A DNA stretch of 52,565 nt. Origin: an uncultured Peptostreptococcaceae bacterium (GTDB lineage Bacteria; Bacillota; Clostridia; Peptostreptococcales; Anaerovoracaceae). The DNA is taken from assembly GCA_949740445.1 (NCBI GenBank), contig CATJIF010000137.1:1-52565 (forward strand), given 5' to 3'. Below the pieces are notes generated by a model. It searched no databases, was not told the origin of the DNA, and saw only the letters and a program-made list of their open reading frames with translations. Shown here piece by piece: positions 1 through 7,984 of this stretch (position 1 is its first letter; each line of letters opens with the position of its first letter). Made by a program: the position numbers and the translations under genes.

Positions 1-567
1 CAGCTGCAGATCAGCGGCGCGCTGTTTCGCACCTATATCACGGCATCCGATGGGGAGTTTTTTTATCTGATCGACCAGCACGCTGCTCACGAGCGGGTGT
101 TTTACGAACAGCTGCTGGCGCAGTACCGGGCGGAGGAAAAGCCCGCGCAGCTTTTGATGCTTCCCATCGTAAAGGAAGTAACGCCCGCTGTAGCGGAATT
201 AGCTTCCCAGTGGCTTTCCTGCCTGCGGGGCTTCGGCTTTTCCGCAGAGGAATTCGGCAGCCGTTCCTATGTAATCCGGGAGATTCCCCTGATGATGAGC
301 CAGCAGGAAGCCGGCGACTTTCTGGACTATTTCTTCGACAATATCGAAGAAGGCTTTCAGGCAAAGGATCAGGCGCGCATCGACAAAATCATCGTGCGCT
401 CCTGCAAGCAGGCGGTAAAGGCCAACGACGCGCTTTCGCCGGAAGAAATCAAAAGCCTGCTTTCACAGCTTTCGGAGACGGAAAATCCCTTTTCCTGTCC
501 CCACGGCAGGCCCACGTTTATTAAATTTTCCAAATATGAAATCGAAAAGATGTTCAAACGCGTATGA
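1..567 (+). CDS. mutL: DNA mismatch repair protein MutL, C-terminal part
   Basis: The open frame runs in from the left edge, so only the last 188 residues are present. They form the MutL C-terminal dimerisation/endonuclease domain. The metal-binding motifs of nicking MutL proteins are visible: DQHAAHER at residues 25-32 of the fragment, SCKQAVK in the middle, and CPHGRP near residue 166. These mark the endonuclease-active type found in bacteria without MutH. MutL couples MutS mismatch recognition to strand incision. The stop codon overlaps the miaA start (ATGA), so the two are probably translationally coupled, as in the common mutL-miaA arrangement. The ATPase domain lies outside the window. 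Confidence 0.95.
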   Translation, partial: QLQISGALFRTYITASDGEFFYLIDQHAAHERVFYEQLLAQYRAEEKPAQLLMLPIVKEVTPAVAELASQWLSCLRGFGFSAEEFGSRSYVIREIPLMMSQQEAGDFLDYFFDNIEEGFQAKDQARIDKIIVRSCKQAVKANDALSPEEIKSLLSQLSETENPFSCPHGRPTFIKFSKYEIEKMFKRV

Positions 568-1505
568 AACAGAAAAAAGCAGTAATCATAGCCGGACCGA
601 CGGCTGTGGGAAAGACGGAATGCGCCATCGAAATCGCATGCCGGTTTCACGGCGAGATCGTTTCGGCAGATTCCATGCAGATTTATCAATATATGAATAT
701 CGGAAGCGCCAAGCCTACGGCAGCAGAGCAGGCCCGCGCCGTACACCACTTGATCGGAGTGGTCGATCCGGCGCAGCCCTTTTCGGCAGCGCAATATCAG
801 CGCATGGCGAAAGCCGCCATTGCGGATGTGGCCGCACGTGGCAGGCTTCCGGTCATCTCCGGAGGCACTGGCCTCTACATCAATGCTCTGATCTACGACA
901 TGGACTTTTCCGCTTCGCCCTGCGACAGCCAATACCGCAGCGAATTGCTAAGGCTTTCACAGCAGCAGGGAAGCCAGGCGCTGCATCGCATGCTTGCGCA
1001 GAAAGATCCAAAGGCAGCAGAACGCATCCACGAGAACAACGAAAAGAAGCTGATCCGTGCGCTGGAAATCCTGCACCAGGGACAGGAGCGGGTGAGGGAA
1101 TTTTCCGAATCCTTTCAGCCGGCAAAGGATTTCGACTATATCCTGGTCGGCCTTTGCCGTCCGCGGCAGGAGCTTTACGACAGGATCAACCGCCGCGTGG
1201 ATCTTCTGATGGAGCAGGGGCTTTGCGAAGAGGTGCAGTCGCTTCTTGACATGGGGCTCTGCGCGGAGCACATTTCCATGAAGGGCATCGGCTATAAAGA
1301 AATCATCGGCTGTCTGCGCGGGGAGTACAGCCGAAAACAGGCGGTGGAGCTCATCAAGAAAAATACCCGCCACTATGCCAAGCGGCAGATGACGTGGCTG
1401 CGGCGCTACGAATCCATGCGCTGGTTTTCGCTGTCCGAGGGAATTCCCGCAGCAGAGCAGTCAGGGCCCATCGCCGCATTTTTGGAAGGAGAGTTGCAAC
1501 GGTGA
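564..1505 (+). CDS. miaA: tRNA dimethylallyltransferase MiaA
   Basis: 313 residues, the normal family length. The N-terminal P-loop GPTAVGKT (residues 11-18) is followed by DSMQIY and GTGLYI, all typical of MiaA. The enzyme transfers a dimethylallyl group from DMAPP to A37 of tRNAs that read codons beginning with U. The start overlaps the mutL stop by four bases, and its own stop TGA overlaps the GTG start of the next gene, so three genes in a row are coupled. In many Firmicutes hfq follows miaA; here a tyrosine recombinase does. Confidence 0.97.
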   Translation: MKQKKAVIIAGPTAVGKTECAIEIACRFHGEIVSADSMQIYQYMNIGSAKPTAAEQARAVHHLIGVVDPAQPFSAAQYQRMAKAAIADVAARGRLPVISGGTGLYINALIYDMDFSASPCDSQYRSELLRLSQQQGSQALHRMLAQKDPKAAERIHENNEKKLIRALEILHQGQERVREFSESFQPAKDFDYILVGLCRPRQELYDRINRRVDLLMEQGLCEEVQSLLDMGLCAEHISMKGIGYKEIIGCLRGEYSRKQAVELIKKNTRHYAKRQMTWLRRYESMRWFSLSEGIPAAEQSGPIAAFLEGELQR

Positions 1506-2656
1506 ACGCAGAACACAGGCGGGAGATTCACATCCACAATAAAAGCGACAAGCCCGACAACGTGGTGTGGAAGGAAAACCAGATTGTCGAGCAGTGCGAG
1601 GAAATCCAAGGAGAGCTGCCCGGATGGCTGCGCGGTTATTTTGCCTACCTGCGGGGAAACCTGCTGCCCATGTCGCGGCTGGGCTATCTGCGGGACATCC
1701 GCTTTTTCTGCCAGTATCTGATCGACGAAACGGAGCTGACGCAGGCAACAGTGCCAAAGGAGATCAAAGAAGCGGAATTTCGGAAGATCGACGCCGCTGA
1801 TGTCAATCTGTTTATCGACTACTGCCGCCGCTATAAAAAGGAAGCCGACGGCACGGTTTACGTCTACGAAAACGCCAACAAATCCCTGGCACGCAAGCGC
1901 TCCTCTGTCTCCGTGCTGTTTAAGTACCTGTACCGCGCCGGGGTGGTGGAAAAGAACATCACCGACGGCTTCGACCCCATCCGCCTGCCAAAGCCGGGCG
2001 AACGGCAGATCAAAGCGCTGCAGGATGACGAGGTCATGCGCATGCTGGATGCGGTAACCACGGGCGAAGGGCTGACGAAGCACGAGCGGACCTACTGGGA
2101 AAAGACAAAGTACAGGGATAAGTGCATCCTCTTATACTTCGTTACCTATGGCCTGCGGCTGTCGGAGCTGCAGCAGCTGAACCTCAGCTCCTTTCACTTT
2201 TCCCGCGGGGAATTTACGATCTACCGCAAGCGCGGCAAGGAATCCTCCATGCCCTTAAACCAGACAGCGCTGAAGGCGCTGCAGGATTACCTGAAGCTGG
2301 AACGCCCCGAAAGCGAATCGCTTTCGGAAGACAACCGCGATGCGCTGTTTTTATCCCTTCAGGGAAAGCGCATGACAGAGCGGCAAATCCGGGAGCTGGT
2401 AAAAAAGTACACTTCGATTTGTATGAATACCAGCCGTAGGGCAGGCTACAGCCCTCACAAGCTGCGAGCCACGGCAGCGACCTCGCTGATTGGCCGGGGA
2501 AACGACATCTACGATGTACAGGTTCTTTTAGACCACGATAATGTAACTACCACCCAGCTGTATGCTGCCCACAAGCTCAATACCAAGCGTGAGCTGATCC
2601 GCGGTTTTGAATGGGGTGAGGATATGAAAGAGTATTTGCAGGAAGAAAAGGAGTAA
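1502..2656 (+). CDS. Tyrosine recombinase/integrase (XerC/D-like)
   Basis: 384 residues from a GTG start that overlaps the miaA stop, with AAGGAGA about 10 bases upstream; longer readings would run deep into miaA. The N-terminal half is a SAM-like core-binding domain (residues about 35-170). The C-terminal half is the catalytic domain with all expected residues: R in TYGLRLSEL, K in the YRKRGKE beta-hairpin, HKLR in PHKLRATAAT, H in LLDHDNV and the nucleophile Y in TQLYAAH. Family members resolve chromosome dimers or integrate mobile DNA. The coupling to miaA and the absence of attachment repeats or phage genes argue for a resident chromosomal enzyme; whether it is the dif-acting XerC/D cannot be told here. 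Confidence 0.9.
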   Translation: MNAEHRREIHIHNKSDKPDNVVWKENQIVEQCEEIQGELPGWLRGYFAYLRGNLLPMSRLGYLRDIRFFCQYLIDETELTQATVPKEIKEAEFRKIDAADVNLFIDYCRRYKKEADGTVYVYENANKSLARKRSSVSVLFKYLYRAGVVEKNITDGFDPIRLPKPGERQIKALQDDEVMRMLDAVTTGEGLTKHERTYWEKTKYRDKCILLYFVTYGLRLSELQQLNLSSFHFSRGEFTIYRKRGKESSMPLNQTALKALQDYLKLERPESESLSEDNRDALFLSLQGKRMTERQIRELVKKYTSICMNTSRRAGYSPHKLRATAATSLIGRGNDIYDVQVLLDHDNVTTTQLYAAHKLNTKRELIRGFEWGEDMKEYLQEEKE

Positions 2657-2664
2657 TACTAACC

Positions 2665-3954
2665 ATGCAGAAAAATACGTATTCGCTGCTGCAATCCATG
2701 AATATCAGCAGCAAGGTACTGGATGCCATCGACAGCGCAGAAAAAGAAGTTTCGGGCATTTTTGAAGAATTGGACGACATCATGGCGTTTAATCAGTATA
2801 AAGTATTGAACGCATTTCAGAAGCACCGCATCAGCGATATGCACTTCCAGTGGCACACGGGCTACGGCTACGACGACCCGGGCCGCGAAGCGCTTGAAAA
2901 AGTGTACGCGGAGCTGTTCCACACAGAAGCAGCCCTGGTCAGGCCGATTATTGTAAATGGAACTCACGCATTAACCCTTACTTTAACAGGCATTTTGCGT
3001 CCGGGCGATCAGCTGATCTACTGCACGGGCAAGCCCTACGATACGCTGGAAGAGGTCATCGGCCTGCGCGAGCAGGGGCGCGGCTCTCTTATGGAATTCG
3101 GTGTAAGCTACGACCAGGTAGAGCTTCTTGCCGATGGTTCCATCGACCTTGCGGCGGTCAAGGCGGCGATTACGCCGGCCACCCGCGTGATGACCGTGCA
3201 GAGAGCCACCGGCTACGGCTGGCGCAAGGCCATTACCATCGACGAAATCGAAACCTGGGCCGCCTGCGTGCACAGCGTCAACCCGGATATTATCTGCATG
3301 GTGGACAACTGCTACGGTGAATTCTTAGATACCAAAGAACCGACAGAGGTGGGGGTCGATGTGGTGGCCGGTTCGCTGATTAAAAACCCCGGCGGCGGTC
3401 TGGCTCTGACCGGTGGCTACATCGCTGGCAGGGCCGATCTGGTAGAACGCATTTCCTATCGCATGACTTCGCCTGGCATCGGCGGCGAATGCGGCCTGAC
3501 CTTCGGACAGACGCGGACGATGTTTCAGGGCCTGTTTATCGCACCCAAAACGGTCAACGGTGCGGTCAAGGGAGCGATTCTCTGCGCTAAAGTCTTTGAA
3601 CGCCTGGGCTTCGACGTCCTTCCAAAGGCGCAGGACAAGCGCAGCGATATCATCGAAGCGGTAAAATTAGGAAGCCCGGAGGCAGTCGTCGCCTTCTGCG
3701 AGGGCATCCAGGCGGCGGCGCCTGTGGATTCTCACGTTACGCCGGTTCCCTGGGATATGCCGGGCTATGGCGACCCCGTCATCATGGCGGCAGGCGCTTT
3801 CGTCCAGGGTTCTTCCATCGAGCTTTCGGCAGATGCGCCCATCCGTCCGCCTTACGTGGTGTATTTTCAGGGCGGCCTGACCTACGAGCATTCCAAGTTC
3901 GGCGTGATCAAAGCCTTGCAGGCGCTGTACGATAAAAAGCTGATCGCACTGTAG
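2665..3954 (+). CDS. PLP-dependent methionine gamma-lyase family protein (YnbB-type)
   Basis: 429 residues, start chosen by AAGGAG 10 bases upstream and an 8-base gap from the recombinase gene. It is a fold-type I PLP enzyme of the group labelled 'aluminium resistance protein' or methionine gamma-lyase family (COG4100). The likely Schiff-base lysine is K240 in SLIKNPGGG; the conserved TGYGWRK and DNCYGEF segments precede it. In Bacillus subtilis the relative YnbB also lies near miaA and hfq. The actual substrate of the family is not settled, so a C-S lyase function is an inference from the fold. Confidence 0.85.
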   Translation: MQKNTYSLLQSMNISSKVLDAIDSAEKEVSGIFEELDDIMAFNQYKVLNAFQKHRISDMHFQWHTGYGYDDPGREALEKVYAELFHTEAALVRPIIVNGTHALTLTLTGILRPGDQLIYCTGKPYDTLEEVIGLREQGRGSLMEFGVSYDQVELLADGSIDLAAVKAAITPATRVMTVQRATGYGWRKAITIDEIETWAACVHSVNPDIICMVDNCYGEFLDTKEPTEVGVDVVAGSLIKNPGGGLALTGGYIAGRADLVERISYRMTSPGIGGECGLTFGQTRTMFQGLFIAPKTVNGAVKGAILCAKVFERLGFDVLPKAQDKRSDIIEAVKLGSPEAVVAFCEGIQAAAPVDSHVTPVPWDMPGYGDPVIMAAGAFVQGSSIELSADAPIRPPYVVYFQGGLTYEHSKFGVIKALQALYDKKLIAL

Positions 3955-4081
3955 CGCAGAGGGGAGCGCTGCAGTGCCGCCGGACTTCCGGCAGCGGCCT
4001 CGCTGACCGGCCGGGGCAACCGACGGCTGAAGTACCAGCTGAGACGGCCGAAGAGACGGCTGAAAGGGAAGGGGATTATTT
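3955..4081. other. Intergenic, GC-rich inverted repeat
   Basis: This 127-base gap holds a GC-rich imperfect inverted repeat (GCCGCCGGA...CCGGCAGCGGC, about 3977-4000) directly after the lyase gene, without a T run, and then purine-rich sequence leading to an RBS-like AAGGGGA before 4082. No recognisable promoter or terminator was found. Confidence 0.4.
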
Positions 4082-4813
4082 ATGAAACAAACGAAATCCA
4101 ATCAATGGACAACCGCAATTTCTATCGCAAAACTTCTGCTGCTTCTGTTGCTTTTAATCGCCATTCCGATTCTCTTGATACAGCGCTGCCCGCAGCTGCT
4201 TTCTCAGTTTCGGAACATCGAAGCGCTGAACACTTTTTTAGACCGCTACAAAATGGCAGGGGGCTTTATCTATGTAGGGCTTCAGATTCTGCAGATTATG
4301 ATTCCGGTGATTCCCGGGCAGGCGCTGCAGCTTGCGGCCGGTTACATGTATCACTTTTTTCCAGGGCTCTTTTTATCGCTTCTGGGCATCGGCCTCGGTA
4401 CGGTGATTTCCTTTACCATCGCGCGGGTTTTAGGGCACGACGCCATGGTTCTGCTCTTCGGTCAAGAGCGCGTACAAACCTTCGTCCGACGGCTGAACAG
4501 CAAGCGGGCCTATCTGATTATCTTTTTGCTGTATCTGATGCCCGGCTTTCCCAAGGATTTTATCTGCTTTGCCGCAGGCGTATCGGAAATCCGTCTGGTT
4601 CCATTTTTAATCTTATCTCTCGTGGGAAGAACGCCGGCGCTGGCCCTTTCGATTCTCATCGGAAACATGACCCGCGTAGGCTCTTACAGCGGTGCGCTGG
4701 TTGCCGTTGCTGCCGCCGCTCTTCTGTTCGTACTCTTCTTTTGGAAGCGCAAGGCGCTGATGGCGCTGTGCGACGACATGTACGAACGGTTTTCCAGGGA
4801 AGACGAACAATAA
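4082..4813 (+). CDS. TVP38/TMEM64 family (VTT-domain) membrane protein
   Basis: 243 residues, strongly hydrophobic. An N-terminal membrane segment (about 15-32) is followed by a segment near 60-80 and the family core: PVIPGQALQLAAGY, a glycine-rich GIGLGTVISF helix, and the LYLMPGFPKDFICFAAG signature in the second half, then a final helix (about 205-225). VTT/DedA-superfamily proteins are thought to act in lipid translocation or membrane homeostasis in the cytoplasmic membrane. RBS AAGGGGA lies about 10 bases upstream. It precedes a nucleoid-associated protein gene; no functional link is evident. Confidence 0.88.
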   Translation: MKQTKSNQWTTAISIAKLLLLLLLLIAIPILLIQRCPQLLSQFRNIEALNTFLDRYKMAGGFIYVGLQILQIMIPVIPGQALQLAAGYMYHFFPGLFLSLLGIGLGTVISFTIARVLGHDAMVLLFGQERVQTFVRRLNSKRAYLIIFLLYLMPGFPKDFICFAAGVSEIRLVPFLILSLVGRTPALALSILIGNMTRVGSYSGALVAVAAAALLFVLFFWKRKALMALCDDMYERFSREDEQ

Positions 4814-4870
4814 AAAGTGCGGCGGAACGGGCCCTGTACAGGGCTCGGCCGCTGCGGAAAAGGGAGACAT

Positions 4871-5878
4871 ATGAGCGTTATTATCAATAGAGCGATCCTT
4901 CACATTTTAAATTTTCATTCCGGTACTTCTGTGCTGTCGCAAAAGGAGCTGGATCTCACCGAGGATGCCATACAGGAATTTGCAGTCAAACACGTAGAAC
5001 ATTCTCTGAAAGATGCCGGCCGCCATCACGGCAAATTTCTGGAAAACAGCCGCTTTTCGCAGATGCTTGCCCGGTACGTAAAAGGGGAGATCGACTTTAT
5101 CAGCCTGTCCTCCGAAACGGCTACGCTGCTTTACGATCAGCTGGAGCGTGCGGAAGCGATTCATCCTATCGACGTGATCGCGGTGGAAATCCAAAGCGAC
5201 GAAGAACAGTACACCGGGTTTTTATGCTTTGAAAATAAAGTGGGATATACCCATCAGGTAATCAGCGGCGGCGATGGTATCAGCAATGAGATTCTGCGCC
5301 ACTATGCCATTTTGCCCAACCCCTCGCAGAAGCTGGGCTCCTTTGCTTTCGTTCGCCTGTCCGATCAGTCTATCGTCTTTGCCGATAAAAAACGCGTGGT
5401 CGATGGAGAAGAAACATATGTTCTTCCTGAGCGCGTTTTGCAGTGCAGCTGGCAGATTTCTTCGAGGGAAACGGTAAAATTAGTGAATAAAATCGCAACC
5501 AAAGTAGCGGAAGAACACGGCGCCAACAGCACGGTGGCCGTATCCCGCGCCAAATCCTATATCGCCGAAAACGCAGAGACTTCGGAGCTTCTTTCGCCGA
5601 TGGACATGGGACAGGAAATTTTTGCCCAGTCGCAGGTTATGCAAAGCGAGTTTCGCCACCAGATCCGCGAAGCGGGACTGGATGCCGCTGTTCCTGTAGA
5701 CCGTTCCTATGCGCAGAAAGCGGGGAAGAACCACCGCATCCGCACAGATACCGGCATTGAAATTTCCATCCCTGTGGATTATTTCGATAACGAACAGTAC
5801 GTGGAATTTATCAACAATCCCAACGGTACGCTTTCCATCGCCTTAAAAAACATCGCAAAGATCACCAACCGGCAGTAG
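4871..5878 (+). CDS. Nucleoid-associated protein (NA37/YejK family)
   Basis: 335 residues. I start at the ATG preceded by AGGGAGA rather than 18 codons upstream, because the family-like sequence begins MSVIINRAILHIL. The N-terminal block HILNFHSGTSVLSQKELDL and later FLCFENKVGY and GISNEILRHYAILPNPSQK match the family architecture (PF04245). These cytosolic proteins associate with the nucleoid in proteobacteria; their role in Firmicutes is unknown. The gap before it carries a 14-base palindrome GCCCTGTACAGGGC at 4831-4844. Confidence 0.8.
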   Translation: MSVIINRAILHILNFHSGTSVLSQKELDLTEDAIQEFAVKHVEHSLKDAGRHHGKFLENSRFSQMLARYVKGEIDFISLSSETATLLYDQLERAEAIHPIDVIAVEIQSDEEQYTGFLCFENKVGYTHQVISGGDGISNEILRHYAILPNPSQKLGSFAFVRLSDQSIVFADKKRVVDGEETYVLPERVLQCSWQISSRETVKLVNKIATKVAEEHGANSTVAVSRAKSYIAENAETSELLSPMDMGQEIFAQSQVMQSEFRHQIREAGLDAAVPVDRSYAQKAGKNHRIRTDTGIEISIPVDYFDNEQYVEFINNPNGTLSIALKNIAKITNRQ

Positions 5879-5970
5879 GGCCGGCGTTATTGTCTTTCTA
5901 CCGCTTCGGGCTTTCCGCAGCGACGCGCCTTCAAAAGCGGCAAGCGTTTTTAATCGCTTTTAAAATATGG

Positions 5971-6070
5971 AGAACATTTGTTTTTATAAAAAGAACAAAT
6001 GTTTTATTTTCCCCTTTACAACGAACATATATTCTGTTATGATAGGAACATCAGGACGAACAAATGTTTG
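5971..6070 (+). promoter_or_regulatory. SOS-type promoter with several LexA-like boxes
   Basis: A near-consensus sigma-A promoter is seen: TTTACA at 6015-6020, 17-base spacer, TATGAT at 6038-6043. LexA/DinR-like boxes (consensus CGAAC-N4-GTTCG) surround it: AGAACATTTGTTTT at 5971-5984, AGAACAAATGTTTT at 5992-6005, a weaker CGAACATATATTCT at 6022-6035 inside the spacer, and CGAACAAATGTTTG at 6057-6070 just downstream of the start point. This layout predicts tight LexA repression of the following LysM gene. Confidence 0.85.
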
Positions 6071-6087
6071 GATAGGAGGGTACAGCG

Positions 6088-6399
6088 ATGGAATACAGAA
6101 GAAAACGCTACCGCATAAAAAACAGATTTAGATTTATCACCTTTGCCAGCATCGTTATGGTTATTATACTTTTGATTACCAGCTCCGTGTTCGGCATGGA
6201 TCGGGTCGTCAGTCTGTCCGCATCGGAATATGCAGAAGTCCGCGTGCAGCCCGGCGATACGCTCTGGGATATCGCCCGCAGATACGGGCCAGACGATATC
6301 GACACCCGGCGCATGGTCTACGAAATCTGCCGCTGCAACGATATCTCCGCCAACAGCATCCATCCGGGCCAGGTGCTTCTAATTCCCGAATATTTTTAA
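6088..6399 (+). CDS. LysM-domain membrane protein, YneA-like SOS cell-division inhibitor
   Basis: 103 residues with a short basic N-terminus, one membrane segment (about 14-31, ITFASIVMVIILLITSSVFG region), and a LysM domain (about 50-101, with VQPGDTLWDIARRYG and HPGQVLLIPEY). This is the architecture of Bacillus YneA, which blocks septation during DNA damage. RBS TAGGAGGG lies 9 bases upstream. The several LexA-type boxes on its promoter strongly support SOS induction. In Bacillus the gene is divergent from lexA; here lexA is not adjacent, and a nucleoid-associated protein gene lies upstream. Assignment as YneA functional equivalent is inferred from architecture and regulation, not close sequence identity. 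Confidence 0.85.
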   Translation: MEYRRKRYRIKNRFRFITFASIVMVIILLITSSVFGMDRVVSLSASEYAEVRVQPGDTLWDIARRYGPDDIDTRRMVYEICRCNDISANSIHPGQVLLIPEYF

Positions 6400-6466
6400 G
6401 GTACTGGATATCCACTTCATCAAAAAAAGTCGCTTAAATCGAAAAATAGAGCCTCGCTTTTTTAAC

Positions 6467-6482
6467 CGTTGAAATTTCAACG
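6467..6482. repeat. 16-base perfect palindrome, candidate operator
   Basis: CGTTGAAATTTCAACG reads the same on both strands. It lies about 70 bases upstream of the DUF3795 gene in an AT-rich 153-base gap. A perfect palindrome of this size with no loop is more like a dimer-binding operator than a terminator. The cognate regulator is unknown. Confidence 0.5.
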
Positions 6483-6552
6483 AGATTCGGCCTTGGTTCA
6501 GATACCTTGTCGCAATTATAGAAATCAATGTGAATTTACAGGAGAAAATTGA

Positions 6553-6930
6553 ATGAAAAGAGAGCTTGGAATTGCAAGATGTGGGTTGGCCTGTTGCCTG
6601 TGTTCCGAAAATGACCACTGCGATGGCTGCCATTCTGAAAAATGCCCTGATAAGGAATGGTGCGAAAATCGAAAATGTTCTATGGCGAAAGGAATATCCA
6701 GTTGCTTCCAGTGCGAAAGCGACTGCCACAAAGGGCTTTTATCAAATATAAAGCCATACGTATTTACGTTATTTGCCAAGCAGTATGGATTGGAAGCCCT
6801 GATGGGCTGCCTCGAAAGAAATGAAACAAACGGGATTGTTTATCATCGTCAAGGAATATGCGGCGAGTACGATGATTTTGATGATGTGGAAGAATTGATT
6901 AATTTTATAAAAAATGGCAAGTGTACATAA
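6553..6930 (+). CDS. DUF3795 domain-containing cysteine-rich protein
   Basis: 125 residues, RBS AGGAGA 8 bases upstream. The N-terminal 65 residues contain about twelve cysteines arranged as short pairs (CGLACCLC, CDGCHSEKC, CEnRKC, CFQCESDC), the pattern of DUF3795, a presumed metal-binding domain of unknown function. The C-terminal half is helical and acidic. Base composition is clearly more AT-rich than in the neighbours, which use GC-ending codons, so recent horizontal acquisition is plausible. No function can be assigned. Confidence 0.8.
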   Translation: MKRELGIARCGLACCLCSENDHCDGCHSEKCPDKEWCENRKCSMAKGISSCFQCESDCHKGLLSNIKPYVFTLFAKQYGLEALMGCLERNETNGIVYHRQGICGEYDDFDDVEELINFIKNGKCT

Positions 6931-7133
6931 TAGAATCGGCTGACGGCTGAAATCAGCGAAATCGACCAGTTTTCTTTCGCATTTTAATAACTATTCCCAA
7001 AACATACATTTTAGGAATAGTTATAACTATCGACTTCACCCCCTTTCTATGGGATTTTCACATAGCTGCGCAGTGTTTGCTCTAAAAAGTTGCGCAGTTC
7101 AGCAGATTACATATTCCAAAGTAAAAATACGCA
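6931..7133. other. Intergenic, AT-rich, with long inverted repeat
   Basis: The gap between the + strand DUF3795 gene and the convergent - strand hydrolase contains an 11-base perfect inverted repeat ATAACTATTCC (6987-6997) / GGAATAGTTAT (7014-7024) with additional AAAA/TTTT pairing inside the loop. It lacks a U tract, so it may be an imperfect terminator of the DUF3795 gene or a remnant of a mobile sequence. Nothing else was recognised. Confidence 0.45.
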
Positions 7134-7168
7134 AAAAATAAAAACCACCGGCAGGCAATCTGCCGGTG
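7134..7168 (-). terminator. Rho-independent terminator of the hydrolase operon
   Basis: A 9-base perfect stem CACCGGCAG (7146-7154) / CTGCCGGTG (7160-7168) with a 5-base loop is followed on the - strand by GTTTTTATTTTTT. It lies 15 bases past the stop of the serine hydrolase gene. Confidence 0.9.
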
Positions 7169-7183
7169 ATCTGTTTTCTTTGC

Positions 7184-7984
7184 TTATTCTTGGTTGGCTT
7201 CCTGCGTCAATATGTAAGAGGCGCGACGGATAAAGTCTTCGAACATGGCAATATCAATGTCGTTGGAGGCAAAGCAGACGACAAAGGGCTGTTTTGCATA
7301 GACGACGCCTACATCGTGGCTCTTGTCTTCTTCTTCGCCTGTTTTGTGAGCGACGGGGAACCCCATGGGAAGCTTACCAGGGATTTTGTGGTTGATCTGC
7401 TGTTCCAGCAGGATGTGCTCCAAAAGCTCGGAAGATTCCTTGTTGATCAGCGTTTTATGATACATCTTTTCCAGCAGAATACCGATTTCCTCCGGAACGA
7501 AGTAATTCTGAATGCCCTGGTTTTCCTTTTCAAAATCGTAGTATTCCCGGTTAAACTGCGTTCCCTGCATGCCCAGCTCGTGAAATACCTCGCTTATGCG
7601 TTCTGCGCCGTAGTGCCGGAACAGCGCGTTGGTCGCCGTATTATCGCTGATGGTAATCATCAGCTTGTACAGCGTTTCCACATCTAAATCCACATCCCCT
7701 GTCATATGTTGCACCGCTCCGCAGCCAGGGATTTTCTGGTCCTGACGGATATGAACCATCTCGCTGAAATCCGTCTCTTTGCGGGAGCGCAGCAGCAGCA
7801 TTCCCATCAGCAGCGGCAGCTTAACAACGCTGGCTGGAAGAAATGCTTCTTTTTCGTTAAATCCGAGCGTTTCACCCGTAACGATATTCTTATAATAGAA
7901 GCCTACCTTCCCTTTCATGGATTGCAGTTCCGATAAAATCGCTTTTTTGCCTTCGCTGAGTTCAATGTTGTTTTGCAATGTCAT
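7184..7984 (-). CDS. Class A beta-lactamase-like serine hydrolase, cytoplasmic
   Basis: 266 residues. The three motifs of the serine beta-lactamase/PBP fold are present: SVVK (S52-K55), SDN (113-115) and KTG (214-216). There is no signal peptide or membrane anchor, unusual for the family. The stretch where class A enzymes carry the E166-x-x-x-N170 omega-loop motif reads NREYYDFEKEN, so the deacylating glutamate seems absent. True beta-lactamase activity is therefore doubtful; a peptidase, esterase or transferase role is equally possible. The start ATG overlaps the stop of the D-aminoacylase gene (ATGA), so both are made together, hinting at a shared substrate class such as D-amino-acid or beta-lactam-derived compounds. 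Confidence 0.85.
   Translation of the reverse strand: MTLQNNIELSEGKKAILSELQSMKGKVGFYYKNIVTGETLGFNEKEAFLPASVVKLPLLMGMLLLRSRKETDFSEMVHIRQDQKIPGCGAVQHMTGDVDLDVETLYKLMITISDNTATNALFRHYGAERISEVFHELGMQGTQFNREYYDFEKENQGIQNYFVPEEIGILLEKMYHKTLINKESSELLEHILLEQQINHKIPGKLPMGFPVAHKTGEEEDKSHDVGVVYAKQPFVVCFASNDIDIAMFEDFIRRASYILTQEANQE

Noticed and set aside
1502-3954. Mobile element or prophage remnant at the tyrosine recombinase
   Set aside because: No attachment-site repeats, no phage or transposon genes, and the genes are tightly coupled to mutL-miaA.
4105-4890. 261-residue + strand frame over the VTT gene
   Set aside because: Arg/Ser/Ala-rich shadow in another frame of a membrane protein gene.
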